From: Gautieria morchelliformis
Lineage: Eukaryota > Basidiomycota > Agaricomycetes > Gomphales > Gomphaceae
Length of the DNA stretch: 64,000 nt
NCBI GenBank assembly: GCA_015179125.1
Contig: WHVA01000499.1
Span: forward strand, 1 to 64,000
Reading direction: 5' to 3'
Part shown: piece after piece, positions 35,094 to 46,277 of the stretch
How the letters are laid out: each line of letters opens with the position of its first letter
Position numbering within the stretch: the stretch's first letter is position 1
The notes under the pieces: generated by a model
Databases searched by the model: none
Seen by the model: only the letters and a program-made list of their open reading frames with translations
What the model was told of the DNA's origin: nothing
Made by a program: the position numbers and the translations under genes

Positions 35094-35581
35094 AGGAATT
35101 ATAGGCAGTAGGTATGGACTTATTGCTCAAAAGAATAGACTAGAAATTAATTCACTCTCTCAGTGAATTTAGTTGTCACTATAAATATATTATACACTAC
35201 CTAGAAATTAATTCACTACAGAGGATTTCTAGGTCAATAAATCGAAAGAACACTAGACTAATTTACTTGCCTCTCTCAGTGAATTTAGTTGTCACTGAGA
35301 GAGGGGGAAATCTGTCTCACTGTGCATGTACTAGTACCCGGCCCTTTAGCGCCCAAGAGCTCGCGCGTCGAAGTCATTTCAGACTCCGCTGGGTGCAGCC
35401 GCCTGTGAAAATAGAAATAACAAAATAAAATGGAGAGGTAGGGAGTGACTGGAAATTTTCGAAAATAATCAGAGAAATGGATGCATGGTACAAGAACAAT
35501 GTGAGAAGAAATTGAAAAACCATACAACAAATTGAATATATTATGCTTGATTTTGGTGCAGGAGCATAAATGCACCCAACA
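35094..35581 (-). repeat. Solo Copia LTR (family 1), near-TSD GTTTC/GATTC
   Basis: The 488-bp LTR has minus-strand start TGTTGGGTGC at 35581 and end CCACTACA at 35094. Flanks GTTTC and GATTC differ at one base. It lies against a minus-strand Copia gag fragment. Confidence 0.87.
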
Positions 35582-35589
35582 GATTCCAT

Positions 35590-36063
35590 GCCACCCCCAT
35601 GTTAAATCCAACTGAGAATTCACCAAGGAATGCCAAACCTGCCAATGCTAGCACCAAAGCCAAGTGCACTGCAGCAGCAGAAGAAACCCTGATGGCTGTT
35701 CTACTCACCCCAGTTGCTGCCAGGAACATGGCCAGTTGATTCAAACTTCTTTGTGAGAATTTTCCATGCATCCTTAGCTTGATCATTTTCATCAATGGCT
35801 GTCTGTGACTCAGGTGAAATGTGAAGCAAGACCTGATTATAGGCAGTGTCATTTTGATCAGTCCACTCAGTGATTGATTGCTCAAGTGGCATGGTTCATA
35901 TATGTGGTATTCTGGATGTCATAATGATATTTGCACTTGTCAGTGAAGGGATGAGATCGATTCTGAGAATAGTAGGATGCAGACCTCTGTCTCAGGCCAT
36001 GACCAAAGTTCTCTCTTCCAAGCAGTCCAATCATCACATCCAAGTTTGGGCTTGATATCCCTT
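35590..36063 (-). mobile_element. Copia gag fragment (minus strand)
   Basis: Minus-strand frames encode a UBN2-like gag related to that at 19886. KPKLGCDDWTAWKREL lies near 36040, then LLHISPESQTAID and AWKILTKKFESTG (35700-35895). It is broken. It is bounded by an LTR on each side. Confidence 0.8.
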
Positions 36064-36065
36064 AA

Positions 36066-36913
36066 CTCAACGAAGATTTAGGGAAAAATATCAAGAACTA
36101 AGCTCTGTAGCTATCAAACAGGTATACATTTACTTCAGGGGGTGAAACAATATTTTCTGGATGATTTGTTCATACATTTGTGGTAGCTATTTATACTATG
36201 ATAGTAATGACTAACAGTGTTCAGGATACTGAGTGTATGGGTCGAAAAACTATGTGTAAATAAAGGGGTGACTGTTTGCAGCCATAAAGCCATAAAAAGA
36301 GATGGGGATATTCACAGGGGTGATAGACTTTGGACTAGAGTCTTGTATCTACCATACAACGCTCCTGTCTACATGGTGTTAAGATACTAGTCAGTTGGAT
36401 GTGTCATGGAGTACAATAGAAAAAAGAAAGCTATGTTTCTCTTGTGCAACATATACACTGCCCTTGGCGACGGAATTCTCCTCTCTGTGCCTCTTCTATG
36501 GGGCAGCGATCGAGAATATGTATTGAAAATGACATTCTGTCATCATTCGGTAACATCCGATGCTCCTGCACAGTTTATGGATCTCTGCGGTGTTCAGTGC
36601 CCGCACTTCCTTGGTGCCTGTGGCCTGGCGCCTGTCAATGTCATGGCTGATATCATTTGCCGATAGATGCGCTCTCTCTGATCAGCCAAGCATGGCGGAT
36701 GCCGATATTCAGTTGCGATCAACTGGTACCTGTATTTTATCTAACCAATAGATAATATAGCTCTGTTCATGATGTCATCTGGCGGTTGCCCGCGCTGGTA
36801 TCTATAATGTCCTGAGTGTCGTCTTTATTCTTGGATAAATTCTCATTTGTTCTTGTTAGTTTTTATGTATATATAGAGATGGTTTAAAAAGTATAGCTAC
36901 GTATATCACAACA
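36066..36913 (-). repeat. TGTTGTGATAC-family LTR (copy C), truncated
   Basis: The minus-strand start is TGTTGTGATATACG at 36913. It follows the family to about CTTCGTTGAG, where it is cut and joins Copia gag. It is more diverged than copies A and B. Confidence 0.78.
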
Positions 36914-37531
36914 GTTCTTGGGGCGCCTGGATATGATAAGGTAAGCTGGTGGCTATCATCAGGTGCTCGATCAATGAGGCACAACTGAAGCTGAAGCAAA
37001 TAGTTGGCTCAGTGATGTGGAGAAAGTGGCACAGACATAGTTGTCATGACTCATGTATTTCTTGTATCCAGTACCCCCATTTTCCCTTTCATCACTCCAC
37101 CTCTATGTTCGCTCCGTTCACCCTTTGCTGAATTCGCCGAACAACCATTCACTACTCACATCATTCACCAGTAGGCATGCCATCACACACGATTGACATC
37201 CTTTACCTGGCATGATAGTTCATCACTGGCTCCATCACCTTCCCGACCCAACCCCCTTTTGGTGTTCCTATGGCCGGAATGCATTCGCAGGATGTCCTAT
37301 CTGTAGATCGTGTTGGATCAACCCAGCACACCAAGAGTCCGTGCAGGGTAACATGTATGCAGGTCTCAAGGCATGTTTTCTTACATAGATACCTTTGTCC
37401 TCTCTCCTCTCATTGTTTCATGTTTTGCACTCCTCCTTTCCTTCATTGTATATGTGTTTCATGTATTTGTATCCTGACTGTGCACCCCTATCCAACCCTG
37501 ACTCACGACGGCCTCTTTCCTAATAGCTGAT

Positions 37532-38769
37532 TGTCAAGGTTGGTTTTTAGGCATTAATATCGTGTATTAGCGAACACAGCGAATGCCCGAATAACTTGTG
37601 CGAATAAGTATGCCATTCGGCGAATGGGTGAACCAACAAATGTTCACAAGATAAGAGGGCTGCCTGAACGGAACTCGCCCTATCTACAGTCGTAGCGAAA
37701 TAGCCCATGGCACTTGACGATGTAACGTGCAAGGTGTCACGGAAGGGCTGTCTAAATAGCGACAATCCCTTCACCGACAGCACAGAAAATAGTTCAAAGG
37801 CTAAGGTAATGAAGATGAAGTATGAGAACTCACCAGTGATGCCTAAGTCTTCTTCTGGTCGAAGATAGAAATCTACAGGAGAAGGCTCAAGACAATGATC
37901 ACAGCGAGGTCAAGTTTTCACAAGATGGACGTATGATAATTGAACTGGGGAATATACATGTGAATGTAAACTACTTATATTGAATGCTCATGAAGTATCA
38001 GCGAATAGGAAAGAGGCCGTTGTGAGTCAGGGTTTGATAGGGGTGCGCAGTCATGATACAAAATAGATGAAATAAACATACAATAGAGTGAGGGAGGAGT
38101 GCAAACATGAAACAACGGAGAATAAAGGTGGCGAAGGCACTTCTGTATGAAACCATGTCTTGGGACCTGCATACATGCTACCCTGCAGGGACTCTTCGTC
38201 TACTGGGTTGATCCCACACGACCTATGGATGGGACATCCCGCAAACACATCCTGGCCATATGAACACCCAAAGGGGTTGAATTGAGAAGCTGATGGGACC
38301 AGTGACAAGCCATCATACCGGGTTGGGGACGTCGATTGTGTTTGATGGCGTGCCTGCTGGCGAATGATGCGAGCAGTGAATAGTTGTTCAGCGAATGGGA
38401 CGAACGGTGAATGGAGAGGACATAGGGGAGGAGTGGTCGAAGTGAGGGGTGAAGCTGGGCGAACACGGGGAAGGAGTGGCGAAAGGGGAAATTGGGATAA
38501 CTAAGTGCAGGAAATACATGAGTCGTGACAATCTGATCATAGGAACAACATTGAAAGAGGGTTGAGCGGAGGAGATGATAGGACCAGTGATGAACCACCA
38601 AGTCGGTCCAAAGATGTTGATCGTGCTTTGATGGCCTGGCTATGGTGAATGGCGTGAACAGCAAAGATCGGTTGCCGAACATGACAAGGGCGATCGGACT
38701 GAACACGGAGGTGGAGTGGGGAATGGGAGGACAGAGTATGTGAGTATGGGAAATAAACACATCATGACA
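37532..38769 (+). repeat. Solo LTR, TGTCAAG family, TSD CTGAT
   Basis: The 1238-bp LTR starts TGTCAAGGTTGG and ends CATCATGACA. CTGAT at 37527-37531 and 38770-38774 is an exact TSD. It is inserted in opposite orientation into an older member of its own family. It contains clustered CGAATGG/TTCGCC words. Confidence 0.92.
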
Positions 38770-38839
38770 CTGATATCATATGAGCATTTGGTATAAGTGG
38801 TCTACATTTGCATGTATATTCTGCAGTTCAATTATCATA

Positions 38840-39486
38840 GGAGGATGTTCAGATTGACAACAATGTACATTCTTCTAGGATATATTAGATATCTTTGAAA
38901 ATATCCACCCTAACCAAATTCATAGTCCATTATTTTGAGCAACTTGTATATTGCAGATATCCTAAATTTCTTTGAATATTCTGATATTTTACAAATATGG
39001 TTGTATGTGCTAAAGCATGGTGTGTATTCAAATAACAGAGCCATTTCAGATAGGATTTGGATGACTATATATTAAAAGTATATATGAAGCTTGTTACATG
39101 TATGATGATAGAATGTAGAGGCAAGTATGGACCATATGAGTACATGTTAGAAGTATATATGAAACATGTTAGATGTACAATCACAGAATATAGAAGCAAG
39201 TATGGACAATACCTGTACTATATTATTATAAATGGTTGAGAGATCTGATTAGAAGGTATGTTTAAAATTATATGCATGTATAGCACAAAGATATGTAACT
39301 ATTAATATTTAGACAATGGGGTATACACCCTTTCCTGGGGGAGCTGCAGACTATGAGAAAGGACTTTAGGGCTATGATTAAGCATGCCTTACAGGTGCTG
39401 GCAACTGTCTCAATTGTGATATATTTTATGTAATATAGATTAGCTAAGCTATATTTACATATATATGACATTTATAAACATCCACC
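38840..39486. mobile_element. 647-bp TIR element, TSD ATA
   Basis: The left end is GGAGGATGTT and the right end is AACATCCACC, imperfect inverted repeats. ATA lies at 38837-38839 and 39487-39489. The host LTR reads through cleanly when it is removed. The interior is AT-rich, with two copies of a roughly 78-bp unit (GTATATATGAA...GCAAGTATGGAC) at about 39075-39222. There is no coding capacity. A 3-bp TSD would allow PIF/Harbinger or CACTA; the family is not known to me. Confidence 0.78.
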
Positions 39487-39820
39487 ATACATCTATCTTG
39501 TGCAAAACTTGACCACACTGTGACTATCATCTTGAGCCCTCTATGATATACAACTACTACCTTAGACCAGGGGAGTACTTGAGCGCCACTGGTGAGTTTC
39601 CATACTTCACCTTTACTACTTTGGCCTTCATACCATTGTCGGTGCTGTTGGCGAAGGCTCTGAAGGAGCCTTCGCTGTTGAAAGGATTGTTACTACTAGA
39701 CAACCTTTCCGTGAGACCTTTTACATTACATCGTCAAGTATCACGGGCGATTTCACTACGACTGTAGATAGGGTGAGCGCTGTTTGGGTAGCCCTCTTAT
39801 CTTCTGAACCTTTATTGGCT

Positions 39821-40450
39821 TCTCTGGCTAGAGTAACATACAGTAAAATCTCTTTATGTATAGAAAAAATAGGAAACAGATTTTTATTCACTGGTTCTGG
39901 GTGGAAGAGTTTCTGAGTGCATTTGGACCAGGGTAGGGGTGATTATAAATCAAGAGACAATAAAATGATGGCGATATTTATACAGGGAAATTAAAACGAT
40001 GGGGATTACATGAACATACATAATCCTCATTTCAACATGTAATAGCTTCACATCAATGCAATACGACTCTGGATCACAGGGTTGATACCTCAATCACAAT
40101 TGATTGCCCGTCTGTGTAATCAGCCTTCTCACCAGCTCTTTGAATCCATTGATGTATTAGTCGACTGTACACTTGCCCTGATGGTGCTGGCACAATTCCA
40201 GTTGCTTCATTGCATCAGTGGCCTCATGTAGGGGGTAGAACTGTTGGCCAAATGCCTTCATGAAATCCTCCCAGATCACATAGAGTGCTGTGCCATGCTT
40301 TGCTTCATGGCTGAACACATAAGTGGTGAACATCGCAGCCCTCCCAGGCTTCATGAAGGACATTACCCACCTGATCTGCAACTGTTCATCTGCAAAGTTG
40401 CTTGCACATAACCCCAGGTAAAGGCTGTATGACTGGATTATTGTTGCCGG
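39821..40450 (-). mobile_element. Gypsy gag fragment 1
   Basis: The minus-strand frame 40157-40381 encodes IRWVMSFMKPGRAA, YVIWEDF, FYPLHEATDAMKQLEL and HHQGKCTVD, a retrotransposon gag core. Similarity continues to about 40040 (INGFKELVRR). It is the same family as 42432-42960. It is broken. Confidence 0.82.
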
Positions 40451-40960
40451 ACTGACTGTTGACTGTACTGGTGCCTAGTGAAAGCACGTTGACTGCGCCT
40501 ACCGAAAGCACACTGAATCTGAGCCTAATGAAAGCTCTGCCCACCTACCAAAAGTGTACCCACCCCATTTTGTCCACCATGCCCAACCTGAACTTCGAAA
40601 AACTCAACGAAACTAACTACAATGACTGGCGCTACGTAATGGCTGCCCTACTGGTCAAGAAGGACCTGTGGGACATTGCTGATGGCACTGAGACACAATC
40701 CACTGGCTCCCCAAACTCAAAAGCTGTCCGTGCATTTACGAAAAAGCAACAGCTTGCTCGCATGAAGATTATCCTGAACATTGACAAATAACAGCTTCTG
40801 CACACATGCTACAATGACCCAAAGGAGATTTGGGTGAGCCTGGAGAAGGTCCACCCAGCCTGTGGATTTGCCACATGCCTTCCACTCCACTGCGATTTTC
40901 TTTACATGTGCAAGTGTGATGATGGAGGAAAGCACTGAAGAAAAGCTCGGGAGAGGGGCG
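40451..40960 (+). mobile_element. Copia gag fragment (plus strand)
   Basis: The frame 40459-40791 encodes LNFEKLNETNYNDWRYVM, then ALLVKKDLWDIADG, the classic Copia gag N-terminus (DUF4219/UBN2 type). It is short and broken, with no LTR attached. Confidence 0.82.
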
Positions 40961-41363
40961 GACACCGTCAGGACACTGTTGGGAGGGCACAAAACCATGG
41001 GGTATTTATTCAGATATATATACCTGACACCAGCCGGTTTAAAGAACAGTACGGGGATACCTTACTTCCAGCGGAAGAGAAGAGTGGTTGAAGGGAATGA
41101 GCAAGGGATAGGAAGGGACATGAAGAGCGTGAGAACGCACACACCTCACCGACACAGGCACGGACATGCTCAGGGCTCTGCCCAATGAGCACAAGCGGAG
41201 ATAGAGGTCTAAAGGCGAGAAGGGACACGTGGGAAGGAATATGTATTAACATCTCTGGATTATTATTGTTTCCTCCTGACATCTTACACTAGAACACTGC
41301 TTAAATCTTATCACTATCCCACTATTATCAACTCGACCTCATTCTCTTAATCCAATTTATATT
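40961..41363. other. Unassigned stretch with a Gypsy-like scrap
   Basis: No gene is seen. 41140-41215 (CGGACATGCTCAGGGC, GAGCACAAGCGGAGATAGA) resembles 34630-34690 in the Gypsy fragment. Just before 41364 there is weak similarity to the Gypsy gag that continues at 42432. Confidence 0.4.
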
Positions 41364-41368
41364 AAACT

Positions 41369-42426
41369 TTTTATGATTAAAATATTAGATAGTGCTTTTA
41401 GCAAACAATTTCTATTGCTTAGCGGTTGGGACCGCTATGTCTGTCCCTCTCCTGTGTGCTGACTAAGCCCTCCGAGGCGCGTCCGGCACTGATGGATGGA
41501 GATCACATGACCATGTCGATGAGAGAATGGTGTCGATCTAAGGATAACTAAGTCAAAAGGCTTCACTTTTGGGGTAGTCTTGAGTAAACAGTAATAGTGA
41601 ACTCTCAACGAAGAATTGGAGCAAACTATCAATATCTAAGTCTGTAGCTATCAAACAAGATTACAGTGACTTCAAGGGGTAAAACAGTTGATTCTGGATG
41701 ATTGATTCATACATTCGTAGTAGCTACTTATACTATACTAGTGGTAACTACTAGTGTTCGAGATAGTGAGTCTATGGGTTGAAAAACTACTTGTAACTAG
41801 AGGGGTGACTAATTATAGTCATAAAGTCATGAGAGTGGTGGGGATAGTATTAGGGTTGTTTAAGCTTTGGAATAGAGTCTTGTACCTATTATACAAAGCC
41901 CCTGTCTACATGGTGTCAAGATAGTAGTCAGCTGGTTGTGTCATGGAGCTCAATAGAAAATAGAAATTAAATCTCTCCTGCCTAGCATAAATGCTAGGCT
42001 TGGTGATGGGCCGCTGTCTCTGTGCCTCTTCTGTGGGGAAGCTGATTGAGCACACATATTAGGAATGACATTCTGAAGTCACTCCACGATCTCCGGTGCT
42101 CCTGCACAGTCTATACTCTTCTGCGGCGTGTGGTGCCCGCACCTCCTCGGTGCCTGTGGCCTGGCACCTGTCGACGTCATGGCCGATGCCATCAGTCGAT
42201 ACGTGCGCTGTCTCTGATCGACCACATGTGGTCGACGCCCGTATCCCTGTATCATATCTAATCTGTAGATAAGATAGCCGTTTGTGATGTCATGTATCTG
42301 TCATTTGTGTCGATGTCTGTCGTAAGTGTCATTCCTATTCCTTTTAGTTGTTTTTCGTTCTTTCTTTTATTAGCTTCTTTGTGTACATAGATGACTTAAA
42401 ATAAAATATTTGCGTCTACCATAACA
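41369..42426 (-). repeat. Solo LTR, TGTTGTGATAC family (copy B), TSD AAACT
   Basis: The 1058-bp LTR has minus-strand start TGTTATGGTAGACG at 42426. AAACT at 41364-41368 and 42427-42431 is an exact TSD. It is inserted in a Gypsy gag on the same strand. Confidence 0.87.
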
Positions 42427-42431
42427 AAACT

Positions 42432-42960
42432 GAACACTTGCCCTGATGGTACTGGCCCAATTCCAGTTGATTCATTGCAACAGTGGCCTCATGTAGAGGG
42501 TAGAACTGTTGGTGAAATGCAATGAAATCCTTCCAGGTCACATAGAGTGCTGTGCCATGCTTTGCTTCATGGGTGAGCACATGAGTGGTGAAGGTTGCAG
42601 CCCTCCCAGTCTTTATGAAGGACATTTACCACATGATCTGCCACTGGTCATCTGCAAAGTCACTTGCACACACCACCAGGTAAAGGTTGCATGACTGGAT
42701 GAAGTTGCAACAGTTTACACGATTGCCATTGTACTCTGAGGGTTTCACTGACTCAGTTGTTCACTTTGAGACAGTGAAAACATGACTGGGGAGCCCAGCC
42801 ATCAGCCCTATGGTAGTAGCCTGCAGGGTGTTCAACCTCATCTCCAGATCTCATTTCTCCTGCCTCTCTCTCGTCAGCTCTTGCTCTATTACCGCCAAGC
42901 AGTACAAAACTTCAGCAGCAGATGGCAAGTCCATGGTAAGCAGTAGAGGGTGTTATGGTA
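42432..42960 (-). mobile_element. Gypsy gag fragment 2
   Basis: Minus-strand sequence encodes an N-terminal part (PSEYNGNR, FIQSCNLYL) and the gag core (MSFIKTGRAATFTTHV, YVTWKDF, FYPLHEATVAMNQLEL). The LTR at 41369-42426 interrupts it at the GKCSV motif. It is broken. Confidence 0.82.
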
Positions 42961-43061
42961 TGAGAAAGGCTTCCTAAAATCACAGCTTTCAAATGGTGTT
43001 CAATTTGAAATCAGGTGATTTTGCAACCAGTGCTCTAGAGAGAGCTTTCTACAATGAGGGC

Positions 43062-43704
43062 TGTTACACAAAATATCTATCTCATTATTCCATTACCTAA
43101 ACACCTCTGTCATCTCATGCCATGCACACTCACTCGAGTCACCATAACCGATCGTTCTAACACCCACACTTATGCCTACATACACCTACATGATCCCAGA
43201 CATTCCTATGCCGATCACTGCATGTACAACCCATGGAACCAGCCCTGACCCAAAGCAGAAACCCAAGCCCGAGGGAATCTGATCCATGGAGTGGCACACC
43301 CATGGGATCATCATGTACAGACTTTTCTTCCCCCCTTCCCCTTCCACATGTCCACATTCCATGATCGGTTCTGTTTCTGATTCCCAATACATATGAACCA
43401 CTCGCTATTCGATAGATCGTCCCCCGAATCTCACTTACACATCCCTTTGCGCTGATAGCCTCTTCTTCTATCATAGCTCGTGCCACACACAGTTAAATAG
43501 CTGTCTTGTATGTAGTGAATCCCTAGTCAATTAGAACTCATTCATCTTGGAAAGTTATCGAACATCTTACTGCATATATTATGCAATCGCTGCTCGAGAT
43601 ACACATACACAGTACAGTGTATACTCGACCTCTCTATTATCTACTCGAAGTCTGAATTATACTGCTACCTAAACTCACTGTCAAAAAACTCTTAATCTCT
43701 CACA
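43062..43704 (+). repeat. Solo Copia LTR (family 2), near-TSD AGGGC/AGGAC
   Basis: The 643-bp LTR starts TGTTACACAAAATATC and ends AATCTCTCACA. Flanks AGGGC (43057-43061) and AGGAC (43705-43709) differ at one base. It is a diverged relative of 33895-34583. Confidence 0.82.
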
Positions 43705-44114
43705 AGGACAACCTAAGCAGACACTTTACACTCAAGCAGAGAACTGGCAAGGGGGATCCAAAGTAAGATAGAGAAGTATATACACTACACAACACAGACA
43801 TACCTGGTGAAGGGAGATAAAAGAAACCTCTAAGGAACTCCTTCGCCAGCTAGCTATGACTATAAGCTGTGGGCATGCTAGCCTGATAAACCAATGCCTA
43901 AGTTACATAAGCAATCCCACTGGTGATAACAGGGACCAGACAGATAGGAAAGGAATGATGTTGGAAGTGGCCCAAACAGGGAAGGAAATAAACAGAATAC
44001 AAGACAGAAGTATGCTGAAGGCTAGGAGAGGCTTGGGGGCCACAATTGCACATCCCACTGCAATAAGGTGCACACAGTGATACTGCACAAGCTGCAAAAA
44101 TGCACAATCCTCCA
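43705..44114. other. Unassigned stretch
   Basis: No gene or repeat boundary is recognised between the Copia LTR and the TIR element at 44117. Confidence 0.35.
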
Positions 44115-44836
44115 TAAGATAGAAGTCATCTTAAACTGGCACCCGTTACGTAAGCTGAGCACAGTCCAACGGCGAGCTCAATAACACTCGAAGGCAAACA
44201 CTTTTTGCCAAATGGCTTCCTAGAGCCTCTTTGGGACATGTCTACCTACAATCCTTAGGAGAGACTTAGGATATATCTATATGTATTGAGGAGATATATA
44301 GCATCCAAAATGTGACATAGGAAAAATATCAAATTATTTTTCCAATGTCCTAGAATGATTTCCTGCAATTTTGGTTTTTCGACAGATGGAATTTGGCGGT
44401 CACATGATAGGTCACGTGACCTATTTGTCATCCTTTCGAACCTTTGGACGATGCACGAAAAAAGCTTCAAACCGCTCTGGGGCCCTTGCTACACATTTCT
44501 ACTGCTTAAATCAGGGTTTAGGTAGGTACAACCTTACACTAGGTGAGTTCCACTGCAGGCCACTTACTTAGTCATCACTTTGACCGCCCGGCGGTTGTGC
44601 TTGACCCCGTTCACACATTAGGGCCTACCACAGTAGCGGTTTTGATGGGGATTTGGAGCGGATTTGGACAAGGATTTGAAACATTTATAAAGCTCCGACA
44701 AAGCCCCGAAAACCGGTTTTAACTGTGATAAGCTAGTTTTGAACTCACGTTTTGATATGATTTCGATGGGGCTTTTGTTGCTCCTGCCGTCACCGGCCAG
44801 AGCGGCTCTAGCTTCTTGTTCTCTGCTGCCAACGCC

Positions 44837-46277
44837 ATGACAAAGACTGATAGGATGGAGCTCAACGATGCCCTCCTTCAGTGTCTTATGTTGGAGCTCC
44901 TTCTTGAGGAAGATGCTGAGCTAGATGTCTACCTTGAAGACACTACTGATTCTGAGACTGGTGCAAGTTCAGATGAAAACATGGAATTGCGGTTAGAGTC
45001 AGATGAGGTTCTCGAGATGATGGCCGACCTCCACTCCAGACGATACCTTCACTCCCGGGTTAAAGTCAACAAGCTGAGGTCGCTCCTTATGACCACCCTC
45101 TCCGACTACAGATATAGCCGGCCCGAGATATTTCGACAATACTTGCGGGTTTGGCCTCAGACGTTCGATGCCATCGTTGAAAGGATACAAGGTGACACCG
45201 TATTCCATAACAACTCTCACAACGCCCAGCTCCCCATTGCATATCAGCTTGCCGTAGCATTTTATCGCTTTGGCCACTTTGGGAATGCAGTGAGTATGCA
45301 GGAGGTCGCTCTGTGGGCCGGTTGGGGTTTTGGGACTGTCGACCGAAGCACACGCCGTGTAATCAAGGCTCTATGCCGCCCTGAATTCCGCCGTGTAGCT
45401 GTAAAGTGGACAACCGATGAAGAGAGGGAGAGAGCAAAGCAGTGGGTTGAGGAAGCTTCAGGCCCCGAGTGGCGTGACGGCTGGTTGATGGTTGATGGTA
45501 CGCTAGTGCCCTTATTCCAGCGACCAGGGTTCTACGGAAATACATGGTACGATAGGAAGAGCAATTACTCAATTAACGTGCAGGCAAGTTCTCTCATAAA
45601 TAAATAGGTGTATAGCTAACTGCTACTCTATCTCATCTCTACCCCTGACCTCCGCATCATTGACTATGGTGTTGGATTACCAGGAAGTCAGCACGATGCT
45701 CGTGCCTGGAACGAGACTCGCTTACCGAAGGAGCATGCTACATTATTGCGGGAAGGTGAGTGGATATGGGCAGACTCTGTGTATCCATTGCAGAAGTGGC
45801 TATGCACGCCGTACAAGAAGTAAGCTACCAGCTCAATCTCTAAGCTGTACCTTACAAGTGCTCTTTAGACCTGAGAAGGATACCCCAGAGAATGCACGGT
45901 TCAATTACTGGGTTTCTCGAGTACGTGTGAAGTCTGAGCACTGTGTTGGATTCATCAAAGGGCGGTTCGGCTCCCTGCGAGGCCTTCGTGTACAAATAAA
46001 CCAGGTTCACCTATTGGGTATCGCCACATTTTGGATTACTGCATGTATCGCAGTTCATACGTATGCTATGTCACATGAGGCAGGCACAGACATCACAAGC
46101 GATGATTTCTTTCGTGAGGGACTACGAATTATAGAGGAGGAGAGTGTTATAGGGATGGGTGGAGAAGCGGCTCTGGCAGAGGTACAGGAGGCAACTCGGG
46201 AGGTAGCTCTGTTGGAAGGAAAAGTTAAACGAGAGGACCTTAAGAACACTCTGTTAGCAAGACTAGATTATGAATAG
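44837..46277 (+). CDS. PIF/Harbinger transposase (DDE_Tnp_4 type)
   Basis: Exons are 44837-45583, 45632-45819 and 45869-46277, 447 residues if spliced so. The N-terminal half is acidic, then helical (FYRFGHFGNAVSMQEVALWAG). Catalytic residues are likely D220 (LMVDGTLVP), D271 (LPGSQHDARAW) and E335 (VKSEHCVGFIKGRF). The ATG at 44837 is the first in frame. Intron 2 is normal (GTAAGC...TTTAG). Intron 1 would start GCAAGT and its expected acceptor reads AT at 45630-45631 rather than AG. The gene is therefore probably damaged, or uses a boundary I cannot see. The enzyme would cut at the element's terminal repeats together with the partner protein encoded opposite. Confidence 0.85.

Larger units (their letters stand above)
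37042..39820 (-). repeat. TGTCAAG-family LTR (copy 3), split twice
   Basis: The left end is TGTCATGACTCATG at 37042. The family sequence continues to 37531, resumes at 38775-38839 and again at 39487-39820. The gaps are an inverted LTR of the same family (37532-38769) and a TIR element (38840-39486). The far end is truncated. Confidence 0.8.
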
